Assembly: GCF_003337485.1 (NCBI RefSeq)
Contig: NZ_QPJJ01000004.1
Location: 1-64,000, forward strand
From: Saliterribacillus persicus
GTDB taxonomy: Bacteria > Bacillota > Bacilli > Bacillales > Amphibacillaceae
Direction of reading: 5' to 3'
Length of the DNA stretch: 64,000 nt
Position 1 is the first letter of the stretch. Each line of letters starts with the position of its first letter. Under the pieces are notes generated by a model, which saw nothing but the letters and a program-made list of their open reading frames with translations, was not told the DNA's origin and made no database searches. Shown one piece after another: positions 34,190 to 43,843 of this stretch. The translations under genes were made by a program, and so were the position numbers.

Positions 34190-36019
34190 TTATATTTGCT
34201 TTTTTTTCGATGCTTTTTCTCGTTCATTTTTATTTAATATCTTTTTACGAAGACGAATGGAGTCTGGAGTTACTTCGCAGTACTCATCATCATCTAAATA
34301 TTCAATAGCTTCTTCTAAAGTAAGCTTTCTTGTTTTTCTAATGGTAGAAGTTTGGTCTTTATTTGCTGAACGCACGTTGGTTAAATGTTTTTCTTTCGTG
34401 ATATTTACAGTTAAATCATTATCACGATTATGCTCCCCAACGATCATTCCAGCATATACTTCTGTACCTGGATCTACGAAGATAATTCCGCGATCTTCTA
34501 GGTTCATAATTCCATAAGTAGAAGATTTACCATTTTCAAGTGATACAAGTACCCCTTGTCTTCTTCCACCTACTTGACCAGGAATAAGTGGTGCGTATTC
34601 TTCAAAGGTATGGTTGATAATCCCATAACCTCTTGTTTGTGTCATGAATTCTGTGGAATAACCAATAAGACCGCGAGAAGGAACTTTAAATTCCATTCGA
34701 ACTTGTCCATTTCCTTGGTTAACCATATCCATCATTTCACCTTTACGCTCTCCAAGTGATTCCATAACGGTTCCAGTGTAATCCTCAGGCACATCAATTT
34801 GTACTCTTTCTACTGGCTCACAACGAACCCCATCAATCTCTTTAATAATAACCTGCGGCTTAGAAAGCTGTAATTCAAAGCCTTCACGACGCATGTTTTC
34901 TACTAAAATAGAAAGGTGTAATTCACCACGACCAGAAACGATCCATGCGTCTGGTGAACCTGTAGGATCCACACGTAAACTAACATCTGTTTCTAATTGC
35001 GTAAGTAAACGCTCTTCAATTTTTCTAGAGGTAACGTGTTTTCCTTCTTTACCTGCAAATGGACTGTTATTAACGACAAATTCCATTTGTAATGTAGGCT
35101 CATCTATACGTAAAATTGGTAAAGCTTCCTGCTTATCAGTTGGACATACGGTTTCTCCAACGTTGATATCCTCCATACCAGCTACTGCAATAATATCTCC
35201 AGCTTCTGCTTCTTGGATTTCAGTACGCTTTAGACCGATAAAACCAAATAATTTAGATACACGGAAGTTCTTTACTTTACCATCTGTTTTGAGGAGTGAT
35301 ACTTGTTGTCCCACTTTAATTTTCCCTCTAAATACACGACCAACACCAATACGACCAAGATAGTCGTTATAGTCAAGTAATGTAATTTGGAATTGTAAAG
35401 GGTCCTCACGGTTGTCGATAGGAGCTGGAATATGTTCAATAATTGTTTCAAATAAAGGCTCCATTGTCTTTTGCTGATCTTCTGGTTCATTACCTGAAGT
35501 ACCATTTAATGCAGATGCATAGACAACTGGAAATTCTAATTGAGAATCATCCGCTCCTAATTCGATAAACAAATCAAGTACTTCGTCCACTACTTCGCCA
35601 GGTCGCGCATTTGGACGATCAATTTTATTTAATACAACTACTGGATTTAGTTTTTGCTCCAAAGCTTTTTTAAGCACAAACCTAGTCTGTGGCATACAGC
35701 CTTCATAAGCATCTACTACTAATAAAACACCATCAACCATTTTCATTATACGTTCAACTTCACCACCGAAGTCGGCGTGACCAGGTGTGTCAAGAATATT
35801 GATGTGTTTGTCTTTGTAGTTAATAGCGGTATTTTTTGCTAAAATTGTAATTCCGCGCTCTTTCTCTATGTCATTCGAGTCCATTGCTCGCTCTGCTACG
35901 TGTTCGTTGTCCCGGAAGGTTCCTGAGTAATGTAACATTTGGTCTACTAACGTTGTTTTCCCATGGTCTACGTGGGCAATAATCGCAATATTGCGAAGGT
36001 CTTCTCTAACTTGAGTCAT
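34190..36019 (-). CDS. typA: Ribosome-associated GTPase TypA/BipA
   Basis: The 609-residue translation GTPase has G1 AHVDHGKTTL, G3 DTPGHADF and G4 NKID, then the EF-G-like domains and the BipA C-terminal region. It binds ribosomes and helps assembly and translation under stress and cold. Length is standard. It is preceded by an AGGAG-type site and followed by a strong terminator, so it is expressed alone. Confidence 0.96.
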   Translation of the reverse strand: MTQVREDLRNIAIIAHVDHGKTTLVDQMLHYSGTFRDNEHVAERAMDSNDIEKERGITILAKNTAINYKDKHINILDTPGHADFGGEVERIMKMVDGVLLVVDAYEGCMPQTRFVLKKALEQKLNPVVVLNKIDRPNARPGEVVDEVLDLFIELGADDSQLEFPVVYASALNGTSGNEPEDQQKTMEPLFETIIEHIPAPIDNREDPLQFQITLLDYNDYLGRIGVGRVFRGKIKVGQQVSLLKTDGKVKNFRVSKLFGFIGLKRTEIQEAEAGDIIAVAGMEDINVGETVCPTDKQEALPILRIDEPTLQMEFVVNNSPFAGKEGKHVTSRKIEERLLTQLETDVSLRVDPTGSPDAWIVSGRGELHLSILVENMRREGFELQLSKPQVIIKEIDGVRCEPVERVQIDVPEDYTGTVMESLGERKGEMMDMVNQGNGQVRMEFKVPSRGLIGYSTEFMTQTRGYGIINHTFEEYAPLIPGQVGGRRQGVLVSLENGKSSTYGIMNLEDRGIIFVDPGTEVYAGMIVGEHNRDNDLTVNITKEKHLTNVRSANKDQTSTIRKTRKLTLEEAIEYLDDDEYCEVTPDSIRLRKKILNKNEREKASKKKQI

Positions 36020-36111
36020 TAATTTTTTCTCTCCTCTTTATAACAAGTCGGGCTTGATAACTTATCGATTATATCATAAAGGAACTTCTCCGTATAGGTT
36101 TCAGCTGAAAT

Positions 36112-37455
36112 TTATTTGGTTTTAGGAAACTCTAATATGAATTTCGCACCGCCTAGAGTAGATTCATCGAGACGAATCGTTCCTTCTGATCTTTCTACAA
36201 TTGCCCGCGATATAGCTAATCCCAGACCTGTCTCACCATCTTTTCCTTTTACAAATCGATGAAATAATTTTTCCATCAATTCTTTTTCAATTCCAGGGCC
36301 GTCATCTTCTATATCCACAGCATAAAATTGACCTTTATCAACTACAGAAATTAACATCTGCGTCTTTGCATGACGAATACCATTGGTTACAATGTTCATC
36401 ATAGCTTGAAGAATTTTATCCTGATCACCGTATATAAAATGATTTTCTGGTGCTTTTATATGAAGTGAGACACCTTTTTCATTTGCAATTGGTAATGCAC
36501 GCTCTTCTGTTTGTTTTACCAATTCAGCAAGATTTATACGTCTCAAGTGATAAATATTTTCTTCACTGTCTAATTTAGCAAGTAAAATCATTTCATTAAT
36601 AATTTTTTTCAAGCGACCAATTTCCTTCACCATAACGTTTAAACCGCGCTGCTCTTCAGCGCCTTCAAACACTCCGTCGCGAATTCCTTCTGCATATCCC
36701 TGAATCGTCATTAAAGGCGTTTTTAATTCATGGCTGGCATTTTGAAAAAATTGCCGTTGCGATTGGATATATGTTTTTAATTCTGTAGCCATCTCCGCTA
36801 CACTTCGTTCCACTTCTTTAATTTCACCAGTCGCCTCAATATCTTCCATTTCATCAAATTTACGTTTTTCAATCTTTTTCAATTGATATTTAAGTTTTGT
36901 GAGTGGCGTAACTAATCTTTTCGTCAGGTAATGACTTAAGGCTACCGCAACACCAATACCAATTAAAAAGATTAACACCATTCGTCCTAATAAGCTTTGT
37001 TGAACAGCCTGTAAATCCTGTAGGGGCGTTAATAAAACTAAATGTTGGGTTGAGACAGGTGTATACAGTGGAATGATCGATACTACATATCTTTCCTCAT
37101 ATCCTTGCCACAACGGCTGCTCTTCTTCCTCAAAATCATAACGAGTAATCCAGCCTTCGACAATGTCTACATTTGCGATAGAAGAAAACAACAAGCTATC
37201 CGATCTGTCATCATAGGCAAATACTTGTAAATTATACTCTTCCAATAACTGCATTAAACGTTGTACATTTGCAGTATTATTCAGATCTTCATATAAGATA
37301 AAATTAACAATAAGTTCCCCTTTATCTTCTAGCTGTCGTTTTTCATCCTTTATTAGCATATCCATCATCATGGAGTAAACCAATATTCCAGCTACTGTCA
37401 TAATGATGACAAGTAACGTTGTAAAAGCAATGGTTAATTGATATTGTAATTTCAT
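36112..37455 (-). CDS. cssS: Sensor histidine kinase, CssS-like
   Basis: The 447-residue kinase has two membrane spans (about 7-29 and 160-180) around an extracellular sensor region. HAMP (about 182-235), the His motif NASHELKTPLMTIQGYAEGI, and an ATPase domain with NIVTNGIRHAK, DDGPGIE and GETGLGLAIS follow. The gene overlaps the regulator by four bases and lies beside a divergent htrA, the B. subtilis cssRS-htrB arrangement. CssS senses misfolded or over-secreted protein. The name rests mainly on context and on the CssR-like partner. Confidence 0.85.
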   Translation of the reverse strand: MKLQYQLTIAFTTLLVIIMTVAGILVYSMMMDMLIKDEKRQLEDKGELIVNFILYEDLNNTANVQRLMQLLEEYNLQVFAYDDRSDSLLFSSIANVDIVEGWITRYDFEEEEQPLWQGYEERYVVSIIPLYTPVSTQHLVLLTPLQDLQAVQQSLLGRMVLIFLIGIGVAVALSHYLTKRLVTPLTKLKYQLKKIEKRKFDEMEDIEATGEIKEVERSVAEMATELKTYIQSQRQFFQNASHELKTPLMTIQGYAEGIRDGVFEGAEEQRGLNVMVKEIGRLKKIINEMILLAKLDSEENIYHLRRINLAELVKQTEERALPIANEKGVSLHIKAPENHFIYGDQDKILQAMMNIVTNGIRHAKTQMLISVVDKGQFYAVDIEDDGPGIEKELMEKLFHRFVKGKDGETGLGLAISRAIVERSEGTIRLDESTLGGAKFILEFPKTK

Positions 37456-38153
37456 TCGCTGCCCTCTACTTCATGTCGCAGTCTGTAGCCATATCCCCAG
37501 ACCGTTTCTACTTCTAGACCATCCAGCTTTTTTCGCAGTCGCTTGATCAAATCATCTACTGCCCGGTCACTTCCAAAATAATCATTGCCCCAGACTAGGT
37601 CTAATAATTCTTCACGCGAAAAGGCGCGATTTGGGTTCTTTGTAAAGATTTCGAGCATTTCAAATTCTTTTGAGGTAACATCGATTTCTTCTCCGTGCCA
37701 ATAAACAACACGCCCACCTTCATCAATTTTCAAGTCACCAACAACTAATTCTTGTCCCTGTTCCTTTTTAGCTGCTGCAATATTCATTTGCTCTGCACGT
37801 TTAAATAATCGCTTGATCCGAGCAACTAATTCACGCGGGCTAAAAGGCTTCGTTAAATAATCATCACTACCAAGCTCTAATCCTAATATTTTATCTACCT
37901 CTTCATCTTTTGCGGAAATAATAATGATAGGCACTTCGCTAACCTGACGTATTTTTTTACAAAGCTCATAACCGTCCATTCCTGGTAGCATAATATCTAA
38001 TATCCACATATCTGGTTGATCTAGCTTGGTCTTTTCCCAAGCTTCCTCCGCATTATCTACCAATGAAACCTGAAAGCCTTCTTTTTGAAGATAGGCTTTG
38101 ACAATATCACGTATATTCGGATCATCTTCAACTACAAACACATGCTGTCTCAT
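37452..38153 (-). CDS. cssR: Response regulator, CssR-like (OmpR family)
   Basis: The 233-residue regulator has a receiver domain with the phospho-acceptor Asp in WILDIMLPGMDGY and an OmpR winged helix ending LVWGNDYFGSDRAVDDLIKR and VETVWGYGYRL. Both regions are strikingly close to B. subtilis CssR. The ATG at 38153 has GGGG six bases upstream; a long in-frame extension has no support. It would control htrA and itself in secretion and heat stress. Confidence 0.88.
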   Translation of the reverse strand: MRQHVFVVEDDPNIRDIVKAYLQKEGFQVSLVDNAEEAWEKTKLDQPDMWILDIMLPGMDGYELCKKIRQVSEVPIIIISAKDEEVDKILGLELGSDDYLTKPFSPRELVARIKRLFKRAEQMNIAAAKKEQGQELVVGDLKIDEGGRVVYWHGEEIDVTSKEFEMLEIFTKNPNRAFSREELLDLVWGNDYFGSDRAVDDLIKRLRKKLDGLEVETVWGYGYRLRHEVEGSE

Positions 38154-38358
38154 TTTTTCCCCTGCCTTCATCAAGAGTTTTTCACATCTTTTGTTATTAC
38201 CTATATTTTCGCACATTTCACTTGTAAATTTAAGCAAACACCATTCGAGTAGTCTTATTTCCATACTTTTTATACATTTCAACCATAGTTATGCCATACC
38301 TTCTAGCTACAATGAAGTTAGAAATAATTTAACATAACTTCTTAGAAAGGTGTGATCA
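38154..38358. promoter_or_regulatory. cssRS-htrA divergent control region
   Basis: The plus strand holds repeated T-rich motifs: TTTTTCACA (about 38178), TTTTCGCACATTTCAC (38206-38221) and TTTATACATTTCAACC (about 38269-38284). They could be CssR sites. For htrA a TACAAT -10 lies at 38308-38313 with a poor -35, as expected for an activated promoter. I do not recall the CssR consensus well enough to assign sites. Confidence 0.4.
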
Positions 38359-39675
38359 ATGATGACTGAAAACAATCATCAAGATTTTAATAATGAAAAT
38401 AACTCGCTAGAAGGAGAAGAAATAAATACGCCACAAGAACAAAATGAGGTGGAAGCTACTTCTACTAACACAACTGAGGAAAACGAAAAGAAGGAGCCAA
38501 AGAAAAACAAAACTGGCTGGCAAATGTTTGTCAGTGGAATAGCTGGTGGACTGGTTGTCGCAGTTACAGGAGGCACACTTCTTGCGACTGGTGCTTTTGA
38601 TGACACATTGAGTGAGGCGGAGCCAAATGAAGAAACCGCTGAAGTAGCTTCCTCTAATATAGCAGAATCGGATGTAACGCCTGTCATTAATGAAGATAGC
38701 AGTTCTTTAAGCCCTGCCATTAATCAAGTTTCTGACGCTGTTGTTGGTGTCTCTAACATCCAACAAACAAGTCTTTGGGAAGAATCTGATCCCGCAGGAG
38801 CCGGTTCAGGTGTTGTTTATAAAAAAGAGGGCGACTATGCCTATGTTGTTACTAACAACCACGTTGTTGACGGCGCAAAGGATTTAGAAGTTGTCTTAAC
38901 AGACGGGGAATCCGTACCAGCAGAATTACTTGGTGGTGACCAATTAACCGACCTAGCTGTGCTAAGAATCGATGCAGAACATGTAGAAAAAGTAGCACCA
39001 TTAGGTGAATCTAGCTCAATTACAGTCGGCGACACAGCCATTGCTATTGGTAATCCTTTAGGAAATGAGTTTGCAGGATCTGTAACCAAAGGGATTATTA
39101 GTGGTTTAGAACGTTCCGTTGAAATGGATTTAAATCGTGATGGTCAACCAGACTGGACAACTGAAGTAATCCAAACGGATGCCGCTATTAATCCTGGTAA
39201 CAGTGGTGGCGCGTTAATCAATACAAGCGGTGAGGTTATTGGAATTAATTCGATGAAAATAGCGACAGCAACAGTAGAAGGTATCGGATTTGCGATTCCA
39301 ATTGACGATGCGAAGCCAATTATAGATCAATTAGAAACAGAGGGTGAAGTAACTCGCCCATTTATCGGAATCAGCGCAGTGGATCTATCTACAGTTCCTG
39401 CTCAAAATAAACAACAAGATTTAGAGCTTGATGATAGTGTAGAAGACGGAGTTGTCGTAGCAGAGATTCAAGCAGATTCTCCAGCAGATGAAGCAGGTCT
39501 TGAGCGTTACGATGTCATTACTAAAATTAACGACCAAGCAATTACCTCTATGATGGATGTGAAAAATTACTTGTATAAGGAAACAAATACAGGTGACGAA
39601 GTAAGGATCACGTTTTACCGAAACGGCAAGCTTCAAACAACAGATCTTACTTTAGTAGAACAACCTGTTGAATAA
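38359..39675 (+). CDS. htrA: HtrA-type membrane-anchored serine protease/chaperone
   Basis: The 438-residue protein has an acidic cytosolic N-terminus (1-50), one membrane span (about 54-78), a linker, a trypsin-like domain with His168, Asp198 and Ser282 (NPGNSGGAL), and one C-terminal PDZ domain (about 335-430). It degrades or refolds misfolded exported proteins. The divergent cssRS genes suggest control by CssR. AAAGGTG lies six bases before the ATG; a second ATG follows directly. Confidence 0.95.
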   Translation: MMTENNHQDFNNENNSLEGEEINTPQEQNEVEATSTNTTEENEKKEPKKNKTGWQMFVSGIAGGLVVAVTGGTLLATGAFDDTLSEAEPNEETAEVASSNIAESDVTPVINEDSSSLSPAINQVSDAVVGVSNIQQTSLWEESDPAGAGSGVVYKKEGDYAYVVTNNHVVDGAKDLEVVLTDGESVPAELLGGDQLTDLAVLRIDAEHVEKVAPLGESSSITVGDTAIAIGNPLGNEFAGSVTKGIISGLERSVEMDLNRDGQPDWTTEVIQTDAAINPGNSGGALINTSGEVIGINSMKIATATVEGIGFAIPIDDAKPIIDQLETEGEVTRPFIGISAVDLSTVPAQNKQQDLELDDSVEDGVVVAEIQADSPADEAGLERYDVITKINDQAITSMMDVKNYLYKETNTGDEVRITFYRNGKLQTTDLTLVEQPVE

Positions 39676-39681
39676 GTAATT

Positions 39682-39720
39682 AAAAAACGAGTTGCGGCAA
39701 CACGCCACAACTCGTTTTTG
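39682..39720 (+). terminator. Terminator after htrA
   Basis: AAAAACGAGTTG-C-GGC pairs with GCC-A-CAACTCGTTTTT, with T-rich sequence after it on the plus strand. Confidence 0.9.
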
Positions 39721-39775
39721 TATTCTATCCAGGAAACTATACAATTTCCCCTTGTGAAAAAATAAGTGCCAATAG

Positions 39776-39856
39776 TCAGATCCAGCTTCAAGCGCCAAAA
39801 ACTAGGCAAGTTCCCTGAAGCTGCGAAAGTCTTTACAGGCGCTTTCCGCTTTTGTC
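39776..39856 (+). repeat. Intergenic repeat, family B (bcr-like)
   Basis: GTCAGATCCAGCTTCAAGCGCC at one end and GGCGCTTTCCGCTTTTGT at the other match the common Bacillaceae repeat of type GTCTAGCTCCAGCGCC...GGCGCTTGCGCTTTT. Its arms are complementary (AGCGCC/GGCGCT). It ends directly at the nrdB stop codon. Match is from memory; only one copy is seen in the window. Confidence 0.55.
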
Positions 39857-39857
39857 T

Positions 39858-40913
39858 TTACAATTCATCAAACCCATTATCAGCTACATTTACTTTTGTA
39901 TACTGTCTTGACTTTTGCTCGAAAAAGTCAGATTTACCCATGTCTACATCTTCATACGCTTTTATCCAACGCAATGGATTTTTATCAATAGTAGGATATA
40001 ACTTTTTATAGCCTAGCTGCTTTAATCTTGTATTTGCAGTGAAGCGAATGTAATCTTCTACATCTGAAATTAAGATACCATCTATCTTATTACCAATGAT
40101 TTCTCTTGCCCAGTCTATTTCAAGCTCCACAGCCTTTTCGAATGTGTCGTATACAAACCTTTCTAATTCTTCCGTTTGATGTGTAGGATTCTCAGCTAAA
40201 ATTTCCTTAAAAATACGTACAAACAAATCAACGTGAATTTGCTCATCCCGATTAATATAATTGATCATAGTTGAGGTACCAACCATTTTTTGATTGCGTG
40301 CTAAGTGATAGAAAAAAGCAAATCCGGAATAGAAAAATAATCCTTCTAATATCACATCATACACAATTGATTCTAGGAGCTTGTCTATATTCGGTTTCTC
40401 CGCAAAAGCTCGGTAGCCATCAGTAACAAACTCATTTCTCTTTTGTAAAATTGGCTCCGTTCTCCAAAAATCAAACACTTCTTCTTGCTTCTTATCCGAC
40501 ACTAACGTGGAAAGAATATACGAGTAGGAATGATTATGGATAACTTCCTGCTGTGCCAAGATGATCATCAGAGCATTCAGACTAGAATCGGTTAAGTAAT
40601 CAGCCACTTTTCCTGCATAATCAGTCTGAATACTATCTAGCAATGCTAGTAAACCAATAATTTTTAAAAAGGCATCTTCTTCAGCTTCATCCAGCTCTTT
40701 AAACTGCTTTAGATCCTGTGCCATATTAATTTCAAAAGGCGTCCAGAAGTTTCCGAGCATCTTCTTATATTTCGGATACGCCCAGGAAAACCTCACGTCA
40801 TCCCAGTTTAAAATATTGGAGCTTCTACCGTTAATAATCGCTGTAGAGCGATTTGGTGCATCTTTATCCATAATATTTCTTTTTTCTAAAGCTTGTTCCA
40901 TTATCTCACTCAC
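39858..40913 (-). CDS. nrdB: Class I ribonucleotide reductase, beta subunit
   Basis: The 351-residue di-iron protein has metal ligands Asp93 (LLDSIQ), Glu123 and His126, and the radical Tyr130 in the E-x2-H-x3-Y pattern of class Ia NrdB. More ligands lie in NRDEQIHVDL. The tyrosine is kept, so this is not a class Ic enzyme. The start is GTG. It follows the alpha gene by 12 bases in one operon under NrdR boxes and a cobalamin riboswitch. Confidence 0.93.
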   Translation of the reverse strand: MSEIMEQALEKRNIMDKDAPNRSTAIINGRSSNILNWDDVRFSWAYPKYKKMLGNFWTPFEINMAQDLKQFKELDEAEEDAFLKIIGLLALLDSIQTDYAGKVADYLTDSSLNALMIILAQQEVIHNHSYSYILSTLVSDKKQEEVFDFWRTEPILQKRNEFVTDGYRAFAEKPNIDKLLESIVYDVILEGLFFYSGFAFFYHLARNQKMVGTSTMINYINRDEQIHVDLFVRIFKEILAENPTHQTEELERFVYDTFEKAVELEIDWAREIIGNKIDGILISDVEDYIRFTANTRLKQLGYKKLYPTIDKNPLRWIKAYEDVDMGKSDFFEQKSRQYTKVNVADNGFDEL

Positions 40914-40925
40914 CCTTTCCTTCCT

Positions 40926-43178
40926 TTAGCTTGAACATGATTCACAATCGATTAATTCAGACGACGTCGATCTTAAATAATAGGTCGTTTTTAAGCCGCT
41001 TCTCCATGCATCTAAATGAAGGGCTAAAAGTTCTTTCGCTTTCACCGTGTTTTCTACATATAAATTAAACGAAATACTTTGGTCGATATGGCGTTGACGT
41101 GCAGCATTTTGTTTAATACTCCAGTGCTGATCAATAAAATAAGCGGACTTATAATACCAAGTCGTTTCCTGATTGATGCCTGGTGCAGTGACCGGAATCT
41201 TATAATCCTTCTTTTCCTCTGAGTAAAACTTTTGGAAAATCGGATCGATACTTGCTGTGCTTCCTGCAATTAACGAAGTAGATGAGTTTGGTGCTACTGC
41301 CATCAAGTAACTATTTCTAACCCCGTATGTTTGCACATCGTTTTTCAGTTCATCCCAAAACAATTGTCTATCTTCATTTCTTTGATAGTTTCGTTTAGTG
41401 AAGTACTCCCCACTTTCCCAATCCGAGCCATAAAACGCTGGACATGGTCCTTTTTCAAGGGCTATTTCCATACTAGAACGAATGGTATAATAAGCAATTG
41501 ATTCATAAAGCGAATCGGCATAATCTACCGCCTCATCACTTTCCCACCTGATTTTCTTTAAGGCTAATAAATGATGCCAACCGAAAGTTCCAAGCCCAAT
41601 TGAACGATATTTCTGATTGGTGAGCTGTGCTTGAAGAACTGGGATAGTATTGAGATCGATCACGTTATCTAGCATTCTAACTTGAATTTTAATTAAACGT
41701 TCCAATACATTGTCCGTCACTGCAGTCGCTAAATTAATCGACGAAAGGTTACAGACGACAAAATCTCCCGCTTCTTTTTGGATAATGATTTTTCCGTCCT
41801 CTGTCTTTTGCTCTTCTACCGTTGTCGCACTCTGGTTTTGCGTAATTTCCGTACATAAATTACTCGAGTAAACCATTCCTAAATGATGATTACTGTTGTT
41901 ACGGTTTACTTCATCACGATAAAACATGAAAGGTCCGCCAGTTTCAAGCTGACTTTTCAATATGCGCTTCATAATATCAATAGCTGGCACTTCATCTGAA
42001 CTTAAATCAGGATTAGCCACACACGCTTGATATTTTTCCCTGAATGAACCTGCTCCCTTTTCTTCATCATAAGAATCTTCTAGACGAAAGCCCATTACTT
42101 TCTCTACTTCATACGGATCGAAAAGGTACCAATTTTCTCGCGCTTCTACTTTTTCCATAAAAATATCTGGAATACAAACACCAGCGAATAAATCATGCGT
42201 ACGGAAACGTTCGTCTCCATTATTTAATTTCGCATCTAAGAAAGAATATATATCCTTATGCCATATATCGAGATAGGTACAAATAGCTCCTTTTCGTTGG
42301 CCAAGTTGATCTACACTAACTGCCGTATTGTTTAATTGTTTCATCCATGGTAAAACACCTGAAGAAGCTCCAGTGAAACCTTTAATTTCACTTCCTCTAC
42401 TTCTAATTTTACCTAGATAGACACCAATTCCACCGCCATTTTTTGATAGATTAGCAATGTCTGTATTACTATCAAAAATGCCTTGTAAACTATCATCGAC
42501 GGTATCTATAAAGCAACTAGACAATTGTCCATAGCTTTTTCCAGCGTTTGCAAGTGTTGGTGTAGCTACAGTCATGTATAAATGACTTAACGCCCAGTAC
42601 GCTTCTTTAATATATTCCATGCGCTTATAAGGATCTTCTTTAAGCATTAAGGTCATTGCGATAATCATTAATCTTTCTTGTGGTAGTTCAAACACCTGCT
42701 TATCGTAATCCTTCGTTAAATACCGATCAGCAAGGGTACGTAAGCCAATATACGTAAACTTTCTATCATTTTTTTGGTCGATTACTGTTTCGAGCTCATT
42801 CAAGTCTTCCAACGTATAGTTTTCAAGTAATGCTTTATCATAAATTCCAATTTTTGTTAGGTGCTCAACTAGAGCATAAAAGGGACCATACTTTTGATCA
42901 TAGGAGTAGGACCTGTTTTCTGCCGCTTCTTTATATAATAATTGGCTATATAAATGAGAAGCAATAAACGTGAAGTCAGGATGGTTCTCATCAAGCATCG
43001 CAAGAGACTCAAGTATAAGTTGATGCACCCACTCATTCTCATCTAACCAAGGTTTCTGTATTAAAATATTGTCTGCATGAGATAAGATTGGTTCAGTTAA
43101 ATCCTTTGAAAATTGTTGCTGTAAGCTTTCTTTTAAATACGCTTGCCATTTACTTGTTTGAACGGTTGCCTGTGTCAT
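40926..43178 (-). CDS. nrdA: Class I ribonucleotide reductase, alpha subunit
   Basis: The 750-residue catalytic subunit reduces ribonucleoside diphosphates. It shows active-site Cys222 (QLSSCFIDTVDDS), a radical-site Cys in SSNLCTEIT, DFVVCNLSSINLA, and a C-terminal redox pair CESC. The N-terminus shows no ATP-cone, so overall allosteric control may be reduced. It is closer to NrdA than to the B. subtilis NrdE type. AAGGAGG precedes the ATG. The leader has a cobalamin riboswitch that should turn the operon off when B12 is plentiful. Confidence 0.94.
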   Translation of the reverse strand: MTQATVQTSKWQAYLKESLQQQFSKDLTEPILSHADNILIQKPWLDENEWVHQLILESLAMLDENHPDFTFIASHLYSQLLYKEAAENRSYSYDQKYGPFYALVEHLTKIGIYDKALLENYTLEDLNELETVIDQKNDRKFTYIGLRTLADRYLTKDYDKQVFELPQERLMIIAMTLMLKEDPYKRMEYIKEAYWALSHLYMTVATPTLANAGKSYGQLSSCFIDTVDDSLQGIFDSNTDIANLSKNGGGIGVYLGKIRSRGSEIKGFTGASSGVLPWMKQLNNTAVSVDQLGQRKGAICTYLDIWHKDIYSFLDAKLNNGDERFRTHDLFAGVCIPDIFMEKVEARENWYLFDPYEVEKVMGFRLEDSYDEEKGAGSFREKYQACVANPDLSSDEVPAIDIMKRILKSQLETGGPFMFYRDEVNRNNSNHHLGMVYSSNLCTEITQNQSATTVEEQKTEDGKIIIQKEAGDFVVCNLSSINLATAVTDNVLERLIKIQVRMLDNVIDLNTIPVLQAQLTNQKYRSIGLGTFGWHHLLALKKIRWESDEAVDYADSLYESIAYYTIRSSMEIALEKGPCPAFYGSDWESGEYFTKRNYQRNEDRQLFWDELKNDVQTYGVRNSYLMAVAPNSSTSLIAGSTASIDPIFQKFYSEEKKDYKIPVTAPGINQETTWYYKSAYFIDQHWSIKQNAARQRHIDQSISFNLYVENTVKAKELLALHLDAWRSGLKTTYYLRSTSSELIDCESCSS

Positions 43179-43211
43179 TATGTAACCTCCTTATAATTAC
43201 CCGAGACGCAA

Positions 43212-43243
43212 AAAAGCCGTCCGCGAGTTTGCGAACGACTGAA
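43212..43243 (-). terminator. Riboswitch-controlled terminator before nrdA
   Basis: GTCGTTCGC pairs with GCGGACGGC (two G-U pairs) and is followed by TTTTTT on the minus strand, about 35 bases before the nrdA start. It would be the expression platform of the cobalamin riboswitch. Confidence 0.8.
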
Positions 43244-43344
43244 ACGACAGAAGATCATACGTAAACAGGACAAGTGTACACCCCTCCTATTGATCGATTT
43301 CCTATCGTTTCTTTTGCTCAACCCCCGAAGAAAAGAAACTCCGG

Positions 43345-43512
43345 CAATAAGAGGCAGGTCTACTGACTTGTGCTTCACTCTACTAAAGCCCCTTCCCAAA
43401 TAGTCGCCATTTCTAGCGATTCTATTCAGTGGATTTGCTCTTTCGTCCACACTTACAGTTGCGGGGACAGTCTTGGCTTCTCACCAAGTTCCCTTTTAAG
43501 ACGTTAATGTCA
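43345..43512 (-). ncRNA. Cobalamin (AdoCbl) riboswitch
   Basis: Read on the minus strand, the order is AAAAGGGAA, GGTGAGAAGCC, CTGTCCCCGCAACTGTAAG, GGGAAGGGG and finally the B12 box AGTCAGTAGACCTGCC. This is the conserved cobalamin riboswitch core. It lies between the NrdR-box region and an intrinsic terminator ahead of nrdA. Confidence 0.95.
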
Positions 43513-43541
43513 CCTATCATTGCGTGTTTTAAAGTACTAAA

Positions 43542-43588
43542 AGTACCATATATTGATTTTTTTAAAATATAAATACTATATATTGAAT
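43542..43588 (-). promoter_or_regulatory. Two NrdR boxes upstream of the nrdAB leader
   Basis: Two 16-bp near-palindromes, at about 43543-43558 (core ACCATATATTGA) and 43573-43588 (ATACTATATATTGAAT), fit the NrdR consensus ACACTATATATTGTGT. They match at about 11 and 13 of 16 positions. Their cores are exactly 30 bp apart, the three-turn spacing usual for NrdR pairs. Confidence 0.75.
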
Positions 43589-43843
43589 CTATCATACATT
43601 TTCGAGGATAACAATCCTAAGCTAAATATTTTTTATTCTATTTGGTTTAAAAAGTTTATTGCTGCGGATTATCCATTTTAAAGATAGTTTCATGTGATAG
43701 CAAGCTCATAAAACATAGTTATCATAATCCTAAATTTCCTCTCTTCTGTCTTCTTTGATTTGAACGAAACTTATCCTCAGGACTTACGAACGATACGCTC
43801 TGTGATAAACTTGAAGAAAGATTACTTTTAAGGAGTGGATAGA

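Noticed and set aside
43178-43450. A 90-residue frame upstream of nrdA
   Set aside because: It covers the cobalamin riboswitch and its terminator. Its composition (Arg/Ser-rich) is unlike a real protein.
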